Shown one piece after another: positions 35,095 through 44,681 of a stretch of 59,367 nt of DNA. This stretch comes from an uncultured Rhodospirillales bacterium. Its GTDB lineage: Bacteria > Pseudomonadota > Alphaproteobacteria > RF32 > CAG-239. The stretch covers positions 1 through 59,367 of the forward strand of contig CACWLK010000019.1 of assembly GCA_902761715.1 (NCBI GenBank). Direction: 5' to 3'. The notes under the pieces were generated by a model that saw only the letters and a program-made list of their open reading frames with translations, had not been told where the DNA came from and searched no databases. Position 1 is the stretch's first letter. Every line of letters begins with the position of its first letter. The translations under genes were made by a program, and so were the position numbers.

Positions 35095-35129
35095 AAAAAC
35101 TTCCCCCCCCTCGGGGCGGAAGTTTTTTT
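35095..35129 (+). terminator. intrinsic terminator with GC-rich stem
   Basis: AAAAACTTCC pairs with GGAAGTTTTT around a C8/GGGG inner stem (CCCCTCGGGG) and ends in T. A second small hairpin (TTCGC/GCGAA) lies just before it at about 35084-35096. Confidence 0.85.
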
Positions 35130-35189
35130 GTTGGCAAAAATAAAAATAGCAATATATAAATATGTATATATTTTTATGGGAGATGAATA

Positions 35190-35957
35190 ATGCAAAGTTT
35201 TGTTTCTAATCAGGCGATATTGCAACAACAGGTTGACAATTTATACTCAAAAATAAAAACGCTTAAATACAATAATACCAATGCAATTATGCAAGTATTA
35301 TCAGAAGCCGAACGTTTGAGCCTACAATATCCCGATAATGCGGAAATTTTGATTATGCAGGTTCATTTACAAATTATGAATTCGCAAGAGCAAAAAGCTC
35401 GGGCTATTGCTAACCATGCATGGGAAATCGGCGGAAATTTGCGAACCGTATATGAAAAAATGTATGTTAACGACCTAATCAATTTGGGCATGAGCGAAAT
35501 GGCCGGAATTTTACTGAGACCGCATTTTGAAAACTTGCAACAGGATATCAGAGTATTTCCGCTGGAGATGGTGCGTTTTGCTCTGATGACAGGAAGTGCT
35601 GATTTGTTGTCAAGAGTTGTCGGAACCTTGCCGAACAATCCGTTGTTCGAAGCTCTGCGACAGTTTGTACGAACTTATCAAAATTTAAGATATACGACCC
35701 ATTTTGCCAATATGCAAAAACTGGTTATGGATAATGTCGGGAACCAAATATGCGGATACGATTTTAACTGCTATACCGACCGTGGTTTTACCGATGTTGA
35801 AATCGTATTATATTTCAGTAATTATGATTTTGACCTAAAACAACATAAGGAAAATATCAATAGCATCCTTAACCGTTACTGCTCATCTGCAGGGGTAAAA
35901 AGAATTTATAATCTGAGTTATGTATGCAAAAACATTAAGGATTTTCAAATGTTTTAG
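35190..35957 (+). CDS. hypothetical helical (TPR-like) protein, 255 aa
   Basis: Soluble, no signal peptide or membrane helix. The first 170 residues are all-helical with a TPR-like rhythm (AIMQVLSEAERLSLQYPDNA, then MSEMAGILLRPHF). The last 60 residues look like a mixed fold (GFTDVEIVLYFSNYDFD). A GGGAGA site precedes the ATG. Its 3' end overlaps the convergent exported-protein gene by 23 bases. I do not recognise a family. Confidence 0.65.
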   Translation: MQSFVSNQAILQQQVDNLYSKIKTLKYNNTNAIMQVLSEAERLSLQYPDNAEILIMQVHLQIMNSQEQKARAIANHAWEIGGNLRTVYEKMYVNDLINLGMSEMAGILLRPHFENLQQDIRVFPLEMVRFALMTGSADLLSRVVGTLPNNPLFEALRQFVRTYQNLRYTTHFANMQKLVMDNVGNQICGYDFNCYTDRGFTDVEIVLYFSNYDFDLKQHKENINSILNRYCSSAGVKRIYNLSYVCKNIKDFQMF

Positions 35958-37089
35958 CCGGCATCAAAAACTCACGTCCACGACGTTTTTGTTCGTTTTG
36001 CTCAACTCTGGCATAGAGTTTTTTGCCTGATTTGAAAAGCAATTTGCGCAATAAATTCATGGCAACTTCTTGTTCGTTTTCATCACTGTTGAACAAAACA
36101 AAGCGATTTTGGTGGTCAGCAATCGAGCCATCGGCACCTTTAATTTTGAGTTCAGCCGAAACGACCATTTGCAAACGTCGGGTTTGGGAATTGATTTGGT
36201 CAATTTTAGCCTTAAGCACTTTTGATGATATGGTGTAATCTGCCCCGTCGGGGTGGTCTAAGATGGTGTACACTTCTTCGTTATCAAATAAATTTTTAAT
36301 AACATCAATCGGCTTTGATGAGTGAGTATTGTTTGAAAACTCAACCGGAGCTACATAGACCAAAGATTTTTGAGTTTCTTCAAGAGTGATATCAGGGGTA
36401 TATTCTCCATGTTCGGTCGGAGTTTCGACTTCCGGTTCGGTGTTTTCTGCCACAACCGGTATATCGTCAGGTTTATTTTCATCTGCGACAGGAGTTTCGT
36501 CCACCGATGGAACATCTGCTGCAGATGTGATATCAGTGTTTTCATTTTCAGGTTGATAGGCAATCGGGGCAGCAGTCGGTTCAGGAGTTTTATCAAAATC
36601 GCTGGGACCATTATACATAACTTCTGCCATTGTCGGTTTGTCTTCAACAAACGGGGTATTATCTTCTTCTACAACGTTATTGGCTTTAGCAAAGTCGTAT
36701 TCCGGCGCCGGATTTGACGGAGAATAGTTGGCGACGACCATGTTGATGTCTTCGGCCGGAATATAACCGGTTACCTCAACGCAGAGCTCATCGTCACTTT
36801 GGTCGACGGTTTTTACCGACATATTTTGAACATAGTTGTCAACCAGATTGTAGACAATAACGTTAAAGTCGTGCTCGAGCATTTGCGATTTTAGTTCGAG
36901 CAATGACGGAATTTGGCTAACAGCATTATAACTGGCCTTGTCGGTAACTTTGACCCGAATGCTCGATTTTGATGTAGCACTGCTGTATATTTCGCATGCT
37001 TTTCCGGCAATTTTAACCGTGTCGTCAGCAAAAGCCTGAGAGGCCGCCGCAATAAGGAGCATTAATAAAACAAACAGATATTTTTTCAT
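35935..37089 (-). CDS. exported protein with Pro/Glu-rich linker, partner of the lipoprotein
   Basis: The 384-residue protein runs from the ATG at 37089, which overlaps the upstream stop in TAATG; a GTG two codons earlier is possible. The signal peptide ends AFADDTV. There is a globular part to about residue 125, an acidic E/P/T/V-rich linker (about 130-250), and a second globular part with KPIDVIKNLFDNEEVYTIL, GADYTISSKVLKAKI and MVVSAELKIKGADGS. That last part resembles the LpoB/CsgG-N type fold in which NYTLSG-like strands are common, but I cannot confirm it. It is coupled to the lipoprotein, suggesting one envelope complex. Confidence 0.6.
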   Translation of the reverse strand: MKKYLFVLLMLLIAAASQAFADDTVKIAGKACEIYSSATSKSSIRVKVTDKASYNAVSQIPSLLELKSQMLEHDFNVIVYNLVDNYVQNMSVKTVDQSDDELCVEVTGYIPAEDINMVVANYSPSNPAPEYDFAKANNVVEEDNTPFVEDKPTMAEVMYNGPSDFDKTPEPTAAPIAYQPENENTDITSAADVPSVDETPVADENKPDDIPVVAENTEPEVETPTEHGEYTPDITLEETQKSLVYVAPVEFSNNTHSSKPIDVIKNLFDNEEVYTILDHPDGADYTISSKVLKAKIDQINSQTRRLQMVVSAELKIKGADGSIADHQNRFVLFNSDENEQEVAMNLLRKLLFKSGKKLYARVEQNEQKRRGREFLMPAKTFENP

Positions 37090-37796
37090 TACCACCAGCT
37101 CTGATCATCATTTGAAATTGGACTTAACGAATCAACCCATGTGCCGATTTTTTCATTAGCACGGTTTTTCAAAATCAGTCGATAAGATAATATCGGTTTT
37201 TCTCGTTCATAGTTTTTGGTTTGTGCGACATATGTCTGAAGAATATAGTCAGCACCGGAACGATTTTCGGTCAGAGCATATGTATGTGATCCGGAAATAA
37301 TGTCCTTGGTTGCGTTGGCGGCAGATTCAAGATTAGGCAACTCAACAGCTGGGTTCTCGTTTTGCGGATTTTCAACATACATTGTCGGAGATTTTACGGA
37401 TTTATAGATAATTGCGGTTGATTTAAGCATTTTGTTAACCGTGCGGGAAGCAAGCACATAATACAGTTGCGGCAAAGATGTTTTTACGGGGGCAACATTT
37501 TGATACGGAACACGTTTTTTTGCGGGTTCCTTAACTCCTGTTTTTGGAGAAGTGTTATCAGATACAATCTTGGTTGTTGTCTTGGTTTGGGCAACTTGAG
37601 AATGAGCCTCTGTCGGAGAATTTTCCTCATAGATACGAGTATTTTTGTCAGGAATAACCAGTGGTTTGCGTTCCATGAGTGCGGCAGGCGGTTCGGTAAG
37701 TTTGTCCCCTCCGGCCATTTCGGCAGGAGTTGCGCCATTGTTACCGGCACAGGCGGCAATTACCGTTGTTAGTAGCAAAATGCCAATATTTTTCAT
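37089..37796 (-). CDS. lipoprotein, possibly LpoB-like
   Basis: A 235-residue lipoprotein from the ATG at 37796 with a clear AAGGAAAG site. The lipobox is VIAAC after a short hydrophobic stretch (IGILLLTTVIAAC). A Pro/Lys/Thr-rich spacer to about residue 100 is followed by a domain with ANATKDIISGSHTYAL, SGADYILQTYVAQTK and a terminal ILSYRLILKNRANEKIGTW. This order resembles LpoB, the outer-membrane activator of a peptidoglycan synthase, including the disordered linker that crosses the periplasm. The assignment is by pattern only. Confidence 0.55.
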   Translation of the reverse strand: MKNIGILLLTTVIAACAGNNGATPAEMAGGDKLTEPPAALMERKPLVIPDKNTRIYEENSPTEAHSQVAQTKTTTKIVSDNTSPKTGVKEPAKKRVPYQNVAPVKTSLPQLYYVLASRTVNKMLKSTAIIYKSVKSPTMYVENPQNENPAVELPNLESAANATKDIISGSHTYALTENRSGADYILQTYVAQTKNYEREKPILSYRLILKNRANEKIGTWVDSLSPISNDDQSWW

Positions 37797-37954
37797 AATT
37801 TCTTTCCTTATTTTCAACATGGGTTAAGCATAGAACATTTTAAGCGGCATAACATCCTTTTTTTGTTACTTATCAAACAAAATTTTACCATTCTTGCAAA
37901 AAACGATTTTATGTTTTATAGTTTCATCAATTTTGACCAGACAGGAATTAAATT

Positions 37955-38410
37955 ATGGTTTTGATGATTTCTGCAGTAATGTTGGGAATGTTGTTTTTGA
38001 TTGCACCGCTGAGGCGCAACGGTTTTTATATGTTGCATATGTTGTTGGTTTTGGCGGCGGCATGGTGGATTGAAACAACATATTTTTCCAATAAAGAGCT
38101 ACCGGATTTTATTGCCGGATGGAAAAGTGTTGCGCTGATGTTTATGGTTATGCACCTGATATCAGTCAATATCGTTACTTTTCTGGCATACGGGGTTGAT
38201 AAGCATGCGGCCCAAAAAGGTGAAAGACGTATTCCCGAAAATCAACTTCATACTCTGGAGTTTATGGGCGGATGGTGTGGTGCAATCTGCGGGCAAAAGT
38301 TTTTTCATCACAAAAGCAAAAAAGCCAGCTACCAATCATTTTTTTGGGCAATGTTAATTGCTGAAGCTCTTGTCATTTATGTAATTTTGAAATATCTGCG
38401 TTTTATCTAG
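37955..38410 (+). CDS. DUF1294 inner-membrane protein
   Basis: A 151-residue membrane protein. Two N-terminal helices, then the DUF1294 core: FLAYGVDKHAAQKGERRIPE, LHTLEFMGGWCGAICGQKFF and HHKSKKASYQSFFW, followed by a last helix. The function of the family is not known. AGGAATT precedes the ATG. It is followed after 12 bases by the MsbA-like exporter gene, so probably co-transcribed. Confidence 0.85.
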   Translation: MVLMISAVMLGMLFLIAPLRRNGFYMLHMLLVLAAAWWIETTYFSNKELPDFIAGWKSVALMFMVMHLISVNIVTFLAYGVDKHAAQKGERRIPENQLHTLEFMGGWCGAICGQKFFHHKSKKASYQSFFWAMLIAEALVIYVILKYLRFI

Positions 38411-38422
38411 GACAATCAAGAC

Positions 38423-40189
38423 ATGAAAAACAAAAAAATTGAAGGCCAGGAACTCAACTTTGTCCAGCACTATCGTGAAATGTGGCCTTTTGTAAAACCT
38501 TATTGGATCAGAGCATTGTTGGCTGTGCTGATTTGTATTCCCGTCGGAGCATTGGATTCCGTTATAGCATTAGCCCTAAAACCATATATGGACAATGTAC
38601 TGGTCGACAAATCAGCATCATCACCGATATATATTCCGTTTTTGATTGTCGCTTTTACAACCGTGCAGGGCATATTGAACTATACAGCAACTTATTTAAA
38701 CACCTGGGTAGGCACAAAAATTAACCATGATTTGAAAAGAAAATTGTTCAAAAAACTAATGACTTTCGAATCGGCTTTTTATGACCAAAACCCTTCAGGC
38801 TATATTATCCAACGTTTTACTACCGATGCAGATACGGCATGTACCGGTTTGTTAGATAATTTAAAGCTGTTTGTTTCCAGATTTTTCTCATCTTTGTCTT
38901 TGATTATCGTGCTGATTTATAATTCGTGGCAGTTGGCAATAATTGCAATTATCGTCTTATTGTTTGCATTGATGCCGTTGGCACAGGTCAGACGCAGAAT
39001 TAAGGGGATTATCAAAAACACTATCGACCAATCAACAACAATTTTAACTCACTATAATGAAAGTTATGCCGGTAACAAAACCATCGCCTCATATAACCTG
39101 CAGGATATGATGTATGTTAAGTTTAATCATATTTTGGTTACTTTGTTTAAGCTGACAATGAAAATGGTGCAGAAAACCGGCTGGATGACACCTTTAATGC
39201 ATGTCGTAGTTTCAGTCGGTGTCGGTGCAGTTATAGGCTTCGGCAGTTATTTGATTGTGAACGGAACAATTACATCCGGAAATTTTGTGTCGTTTATCAC
39301 TGCGCTGATTTTGCTTTATACACCGATTAAGGGAATTGGCAAAAACTTTAATAATGTTCAAATTTCATTTTTAGCAATTGAGCGTATTTTGGATATTATT
39401 AATACAAAACCAAAAATTTTTGATAAGGAAAACGCTAAAGAACTTAAAGAAATTAAAAAAGGCATCAGCTTTGAAAACGTAGATTTTGCATATGTTCCAG
39501 ACACAAAAGTTTTGAAAAATATAAACCTTGATATTAAAGCCGGATCAACTGTAGCATTTGTCGGAAATTCCGGCGGCGGAAAAACGACAATTGTAAACTT
39601 GTTGCCACGTTTTTATGACCCGATGTCAGGAGCAATAAAATTTGATGGCACGGATATTCGTGATTTTTCGTTAAAATCGTTGCGTGATAACATTGCCGTA
39701 GTTTTTCAAGATAATTTCCTGTTTTCGGGAACAATTCGCGAAAATATATTGTTGGGCAATCCGAAGGCAACTGAAAAAGACATCAAGGATGCACTCAAAA
39801 TGGCCTATTTGGACGATTTTGTAGCATCTCTTGATAACGGACTTGATACGGATATCGGCGAAAGAGGATCTGCTTTGTCAGGTGGTCAAAGACAGCGTTT
39901 GGCGATTGCGCGGGCAATTGTAAAAAATGCACCGATTGTAATTCTTGATGAGGCAACATCGGCTTTGGATAATAAATCTGAAGCGGTCGTACAAAAAGCA
40001 ATCGACAACCTGATGAATGACCGGACCGTGTTCGTAATTGCACACCGACTGTCAACCATTCAAAATGCCGATGTAATCGTGGTGCTTAATAATGGTGAAA
40101 TTGTTGAGACCGGCACGCACGAACAGTTGATGCAAAAAGAAAACGGCGCCTATCAAACACTGTATAATGCTCAGTTTAAGGACAAATAA
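38423..40189 (+). CDS. MsbA-like ABC exporter
   Basis: A 588-residue half-transporter: six membrane helices (about 25-310) fused to an ATPase. Motifs: Walker A VGNSGGGKTT, Q-loop VVFQDNFLFSGT, signature LSGGQRQRLAIARA, Walker B IVILDEATSALD, and H-loop IAHRLST. The membrane domain resembles MsbA, the flippase of lipid A core. Another similar gene lies at 53164, so which (if either) is MsbA cannot be fixed. It converges on BatD with no gap. Confidence 0.85.
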   Translation: MKNKKIEGQELNFVQHYREMWPFVKPYWIRALLAVLICIPVGALDSVIALALKPYMDNVLVDKSASSPIYIPFLIVAFTTVQGILNYTATYLNTWVGTKINHDLKRKLFKKLMTFESAFYDQNPSGYIIQRFTTDADTACTGLLDNLKLFVSRFFSSLSLIIVLIYNSWQLAIIAIIVLLFALMPLAQVRRRIKGIIKNTIDQSTTILTHYNESYAGNKTIASYNLQDMMYVKFNHILVTLFKLTMKMVQKTGWMTPLMHVVVSVGVGAVIGFGSYLIVNGTITSGNFVSFITALILLYTPIKGIGKNFNNVQISFLAIERILDIINTKPKIFDKENAKELKEIKKGISFENVDFAYVPDTKVLKNINLDIKAGSTVAFVGNSGGGKTTIVNLLPRFYDPMSGAIKFDGTDIRDFSLKSLRDNIAVVFQDNFLFSGTIRENILLGNPKATEKDIKDALKMAYLDDFVASLDNGLDTDIGERGSALSGGQRQRLAIARAIVKNAPIVILDEATSALDNKSEAVVQKAIDNLMNDRTVFVIAHRLSTIQNADVIVVLNNGEIVETGTHEQLMQKENGAYQTLYNAQFKDK

Positions 40190-41896
40190 CTATTTGTATA
40201 AATCAGGAAGAAGCGGCTTTTGTTTTTGAGCAGAGGCCGTTTTTTTTGATATTTTCTTCATGGTTTTATGCAGTGCCGTCTTGTCAAAACCATCATTACG
40301 ACCGGCATAGAGTGCAGCGCCAAGTTTTTGTAACTGTGACGAAAGATCTTCTGACGAGAAAACAGATGATACATCGTCCAGATTGATAATCTTGTGCTCG
40401 GGGAACAACTCTCGTGCCCATGAAATGACAATATTTCGAATGTCTTTGAGATTGTCGGAGCGCAAAATGTCATCAATATCAGATGAGGCAGAAGCGTGCT
40501 GATTAAGGCGTTTTTCGGCGTGCATAAAATGTAAAATCAGCCAGCTGACCAGAAGCCCTAACGCAAAAGCAAGAGCAACAATTCCCCATACAAATTTGAG
40601 TGATAAACCTTTGCTGTCCGAACTCGGTTCTGATATCGGGGTAGTAGGAGTTTTGATGTCGGTTTTTGACTTCAACTCAGGAATGACAGGGGCTGTTCCC
40701 GAGGCATGAACGGCTATGGACGGAAGAACAGCTTTTTCAGTTGTCTCGGTAGCAGTGTTATACCATGGAATTGTCAAAGACGGAATTGTAATTTTTCCGC
40801 CCTGTTGCGGAATATAAACAACATTAAGGGTCATCTCGGACACAATATCATCATTGACTACAGAACTTTTATATTCCGGTGTTTCAGGATATTGTTTGAG
40901 TTCGGGAGTTTCAGGAAAAGATAGTTTAGGTAATTGGTTTTCAGCCACCCCAACGGCCGTAACTCTGATTTTTCGGCTGGCAGCTTCTCCGACCTTAAAC
41001 TCAGGAATTTTATCATCCCAATCCGAACTGATTTTGACATCGGTTGACGGAAGCCACCAGTTGCCATTGTTGGCAGAAGGAATAGGCTGAACATCAACAT
41101 CCAGAGGTTGAGCAGTCAGATTAATACGGGTAACTGCCGGATTAACCCCAAAGCCGGAGGCAAAATTATCGTCAAAAAAGGCGCTGAATACATTGGAGTA
41201 GCTACGGTTACGGGCTTTGTCTTTATCAATATAATAGCCGTTAAACTGTAGTTCAGGGGTTTTCAAATGTCCGCTTTTTTGTGGAAAAAGCGCATAATTT
41301 ATGCTGATCGTCTGGACCTCGGTTCCGTTATCGATTTCAGAAGAAACAGTCGGAGCATCAAGTTGTTTGATAATCCACTCGTTGTTACCGCTGTCAACAA
41401 ATTGAGGTAAATCACCGTGTATAGATTCAGTAGTTTTGATAATCAGCGTATATAAAATCTGCTCTTGTACCAGAGGTTTGTTATTGTTAATGCTGCGACC
41501 GATTGAAAACTTGGGAACCGAATTGCCGGCATCCTCATCTTTGGCAATTTTAAGCTTTATCGGTTGAGAAGAGTAGCTTTTGAAACTTATTGCCGGAATG
41601 GTGAGTTGATTGTCTGTCTTGGGAGAAAGAACAACATTCCATTGATATAAATGGGAGCTGACACCGTTGATATTGCGGTATTGAGAGCTACGTCCGACCG
41701 AGTGCACAACAAAATCTTTATTGAGCGGAGATAAGTCGGGTTCGGAACGACCGGGAGCACCGTCGTATTGCAGGGTTAAGGTAAATGTTTCTCCATAAGA
41801 AATCGGATTATGGTCAACTTTGGCAACAAAACTTTCAGCCCAAGCAGAAAAAGAGGTTACTAAACTAAGCAAAAATACCGCAATAAATTTGAACAT
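40190..41896 (-). CDS. batD: BatD-like aerotolerance protein
   Basis: The 568-residue BatD-family protein has a signal peptide (LLSLVTSFSAWA), repeated beta-sandwich domains beginning FVAKVDHNPISYGETFTLTL (typical BatD start), a membrane helix near residues 440-465 (VWGIVALAFALGLLVSWLIL), and a cytoplasmic helical tail. The Bat proteins of Bacteroides and Leptospira help cells survive oxygen and stress. It is last in the DUF4381-BatA-BatB/C-BatD operon, 2 bases after BatB/C. Confidence 0.85.
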   Translation of the reverse strand: MFKFIAVFLLSLVTSFSAWAESFVAKVDHNPISYGETFTLTLQYDGAPGRSEPDLSPLNKDFVVHSVGRSSQYRNINGVSSHLYQWNVVLSPKTDNQLTIPAISFKSYSSQPIKLKIAKDEDAGNSVPKFSIGRSINNNKPLVQEQILYTLIIKTTESIHGDLPQFVDSGNNEWIIKQLDAPTVSSEIDNGTEVQTISINYALFPQKSGHLKTPELQFNGYYIDKDKARNRSYSNVFSAFFDDNFASGFGVNPAVTRINLTAQPLDVDVQPIPSANNGNWWLPSTDVKISSDWDDKIPEFKVGEAASRKIRVTAVGVAENQLPKLSFPETPELKQYPETPEYKSSVVNDDIVSEMTLNVVYIPQQGGKITIPSLTIPWYNTATETTEKAVLPSIAVHASGTAPVIPELKSKTDIKTPTTPISEPSSDSKGLSLKFVWGIVALAFALGLLVSWLILHFMHAEKRLNQHASASSDIDDILRSDNLKDIRNIVISWARELFPEHKIINLDDVSSVFSSEDLSSQLQKLGAALYAGRNDGFDKTALHKTMKKISKKTASAQKQKPLLPDLYK

Positions 41897-41898
41897 TA

Positions 41899-43677
41899 TT
41901 AATTATCTCCATATCGATTTTTGGTATATTCTTTATAAATAAACGCCTTAAGAAGTCCGCCGGGGTTTTCGGGAATGTTACGATATGACATTTCACGGGC
42001 TTGAACTTCTTCCGTAAAATCACCTTGTTGCTGTTTTTCCTGAGCACTTATACCTTCGGCTTCTTCGTCCTCTTTTTGGTCGGGTTCACCGCCGGCAGGA
42101 ACAGATTGTTCTGCGGCAGATGATTGAGGATTACCGTTTTCATCTGATGAAGACGGTTGAGGTGTTTGACCTTGCGACTGCTCAGAATCGGTGTCGTTTT
42201 GATTGTTATCTGCGTTTGAAGATGACGATGATGGCGATGTTTGGTCTTTATCAGAGTTTTTGTTCTCTTCATCATTGTTTTGATTGTCGCTATTGTCTTG
42301 TTCCGACTGAGACGAATCCTGCTCGTTATTTTCGTTGTCAGACTGGTTTTGGTCTTCGCCGTTACGAGGGTTGTCGTCATCATTTTGGTTTTGTGATTGG
42401 CTTTGCTGTGAGCGATTTTGCTGCTGTTTCAGATATTCAAGATTAAACTTGGCATCTTCGTGTTCGGGGGCAAGTTTCAGCACTTCTTCGTACTGCTTAA
42501 TTGCGTCTTCAATTTTGCCCGATTTGGCCAAAGCATTGCCGAGGTTATACATATTTTCGACATCATTTTTTTGCCGATACAAGGCAGCTGCAGATTGATA
42601 ATCACCATTGCGGTAGAAGGCGGCAGCTTTCCAATCGGAATGTGAAAATTTAGCCGCCGCATCAGAGTAATTGCCTGCGGCAAAGGACTGAGCGGCATCC
42701 TGATCAGAATTGGTAAAAAATCCGGCATGAGCCTCGGCGGTCATCATCATAAACATTGTAAGCACAAAAATTCCACGGCGGAAAAAGTACAAGCAACACA
42801 ACAGCGGAATTAATAAAAACCAATATCCCTCGTCGTTCCATGTCTCCTGCTCATTTTTGTTTTTCTGCAGTTCTGATGACAAACGGGAGTTAAGTTCTGA
42901 AATCAATCGGTTGAGACCGGCAGATACATTAAAATAATCTCCGCCACCTTTTGATGCTAAAGTAACAAGTTTTTCATTGTCAGATGCCGAAACTCCGACG
43001 ACGTTAATCTGATATCCGAGGGCGGCTGCTTTTTCGGCCGAAGAAAGTGCCAGCGCCATGTCCTGTCCGATATCGGCGCTGAAAATAACAATGCTTCCGC
43101 TGGAATAACCGTCTTGTTTGAATTTTTCAACAGCAAGGTCAATGGCACGATTAAGTTTGTCGCCGTTTTCAGGCATTATATCACGACTTATGGCCGGCAA
43201 AAGATTGGCTACGACTTTAGTATCATCAGTTACGGGGGTAATAAGATATGGTTCATCGGTATATACTATCAACCCAACTTGTGCCTTGAGCTTTTTGAGC
43301 AAGTCTTCAATGCCGAATTTGGCACGTGCCAGGCGGTTGGGTGTTATATCTGTGTTATCCATATCTGATGATAAATTCAGCAGAATCATGACAGGGTTGG
43401 AAGGAGAATATGTCGGAATGTTCTTTTTGCTCCATGTCGGTCCGCTTAAGGCAAGTATGGCGCCGGCAATGCCGATAACCGCCAAATATTGTACAAATCT
43501 CCGTTGGCGTGAACTGCCTTTTATGAGTAGAAAATCCAATAATTTTTTATCGCATACGGCCTCCCACGCCGATGTATTTTTGAGACCAGCAAAAAAATAT
43601 TTGCCCATCGCCAAAAGCAAAATTAAAGACACCAACCACCATGGGCGAAGGAAATGGAAATCTGCAAGAAAACTCAT
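41899..43677 (-). CDS. BatB/BatC fusion: VWA domain plus TPR and acidic Gln/Asn-rich tail
   Basis: A 592-residue protein from the ATG at 43677 (AGGAG upstream; overlaps the BatA stop in ATGA). N-terminal helices are followed by a von Willebrand A domain (about 85-270), a membrane helix near 295-315, TPR repeats (about 325-400: DVENMYNLGNALAKSGKIED, then AIKQYEEVLKLAPEHEDA), a long Q/N/D/S-rich stretch, and a C-terminal basic end. The MIDAS motif is altered: LLNLSSDM for the usual DxSxS, unlike BatA. It combines BatB and BatC in one chain. Confidence 0.83.
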   Translation of the reverse strand: MSFLADFHFLRPWWLVSLILLLAMGKYFFAGLKNTSAWEAVCDKKLLDFLLIKGSSRQRRFVQYLAVIGIAGAILALSGPTWSKKNIPTYSPSNPVMILLNLSSDMDNTDITPNRLARAKFGIEDLLKKLKAQVGLIVYTDEPYLITPVTDDTKVVANLLPAISRDIMPENGDKLNRAIDLAVEKFKQDGYSSGSIVIFSADIGQDMALALSSAEKAAALGYQINVVGVSASDNEKLVTLASKGGGDYFNVSAGLNRLISELNSRLSSELQKNKNEQETWNDEGYWFLLIPLLCCLYFFRRGIFVLTMFMMMTAEAHAGFFTNSDQDAAQSFAAGNYSDAAAKFSHSDWKAAAFYRNGDYQSAAALYRQKNDVENMYNLGNALAKSGKIEDAIKQYEEVLKLAPEHEDAKFNLEYLKQQQNRSQQSQSQNQNDDDNPRNGEDQNQSDNENNEQDSSQSEQDNSDNQNNDEENKNSDKDQTSPSSSSSNADNNQNDTDSEQSQGQTPQPSSSDENGNPQSSAAEQSVPAGGEPDQKEDEEAEGISAQEKQQQGDFTEEVQAREMSYRNIPENPGGLLKAFIYKEYTKNRYGDN

Positions 43678-44681
43678 GCGTATTTTCTCCTTTGCAAAAT
43701 CCACAGTATAACCACAATAAACAATGCTATTGCCGCCGGATAACAGAAAAGCTCTTTACTTTCCCGAATGTATTGGTCTTGATCGAGATCAGGCTCAAGC
43801 TTGTCGATTTCGTCATAAATCTGTTGCAGTCCGGCTGTATCAGAGGCACGGAAATAACGTCCTTTTGTTTCAGCGGCAAGCTCTTTAAGAGCTGCCTCGT
43901 CCAACCCTGTCGGTTGGGCAATTTTTACACCAAAAAATGAGTTAATAATCCTGTCTCCGGAGCTGACACCGATAGTATAAATCTTGATGTTTTCATCATG
44001 TGCAAGTTTTAAGACTTCCGGCATACTGAGGCTGCCATCATTGTTTTCGCCATCGGTCAAAAGTATCATAATTTTAGGGGTGTTTTTGCCGTTTTGACGC
44101 AAAGTTTTTAGCCCTAATCCGACTGCATCTCCGATTGCCGTGGAACGTCCGGCCATACCGGCATCGGTAGCCCACAGAGTTTCCAGCACTGCCTGCTTGT
44201 CAAAAGTTATCGGAGCTTGAAGGTAAGCATTTGTGCCAAAAAGAATCAGCCCGATACGGTCATTGGGACGTTGTTTGATAAAACCATCGGCCGCAAGTTT
44301 AACTGCGGTCAAGCGGTCAAGTCTCTGCCCTTGGTATGAAAAATCGGGCTCTAACATTGAAACCGAAATGTCGGTTACAAGCAAAATGTCGTGTCCGTAA
44401 TTGTTAATACGAATCGGTTCACCGACCAATTGCGGACGGGCAACGGCTAAACACAAAAAGCACCATGCCACATATAACACCCACCACGAAAACTGCCGAG
44501 CACCGTCAGTAGTGCTACGGCTCCACAAAGAACCGGAAAGAATGTTTATGCGGGCAATATCTTGCAAAAAAGGTACCCGCAACGCATCACCATGCATGCC
44601 TTTTATCGGCGAAGTGAAACGGTAGATTATAAATGGTACTATTGCCAGCAAAAGTGCTAAAGGATAGGCTAATATAATCAT
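43674..44681 (-). CDS. batA: BatA-like VWA-domain membrane protein
   Basis: A 335-residue protein from the ATG at 44681, with TAGGAGA just upstream and ATGA overlap with DUF4381; longer frames upstream have no such site. Membrane helices lie at the N- and C-termini (IILAYPLALLLAIVPFII and AIALFIVVILWIL). The VWA domain has an intact MIDAS (VTDISVSMLEPD, later LLTDGENNDGS), so it should bind metal and a protein ligand. Partner of BatB/C and BatD. Confidence 0.88.
   Translation of the reverse strand: MIILAYPLALLLAIVPFIIYRFTSPIKGMHGDALRVPFLQDIARINILSGSLWSRSTTDGARQFSWWVLYVAWCFLCLAVARPQLVGEPIRINNYGHDILLVTDISVSMLEPDFSYQGQRLDRLTAVKLAADGFIKQRPNDRIGLILFGTNAYLQAPITFDKQAVLETLWATDAGMAGRSTAIGDAVGLGLKTLRQNGKNTPKIMILLTDGENNDGSLSMPEVLKLAHDENIKIYTIGVSSGDRIINSFFGVKIAQPTGLDEAALKELAAETKGRYFRASDTAGLQQIYDEIDKLEPDLDQDQYIRESKELFCYPAAIALFIVVILWILQRRKYA

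Noticed and set aside
34931..35152. 73-codon minus-strand open frame opposite the 59-codon ORF
   Set aside because: Composition is random-like, it runs through the terminator hairpin and has no ribosome binding site.
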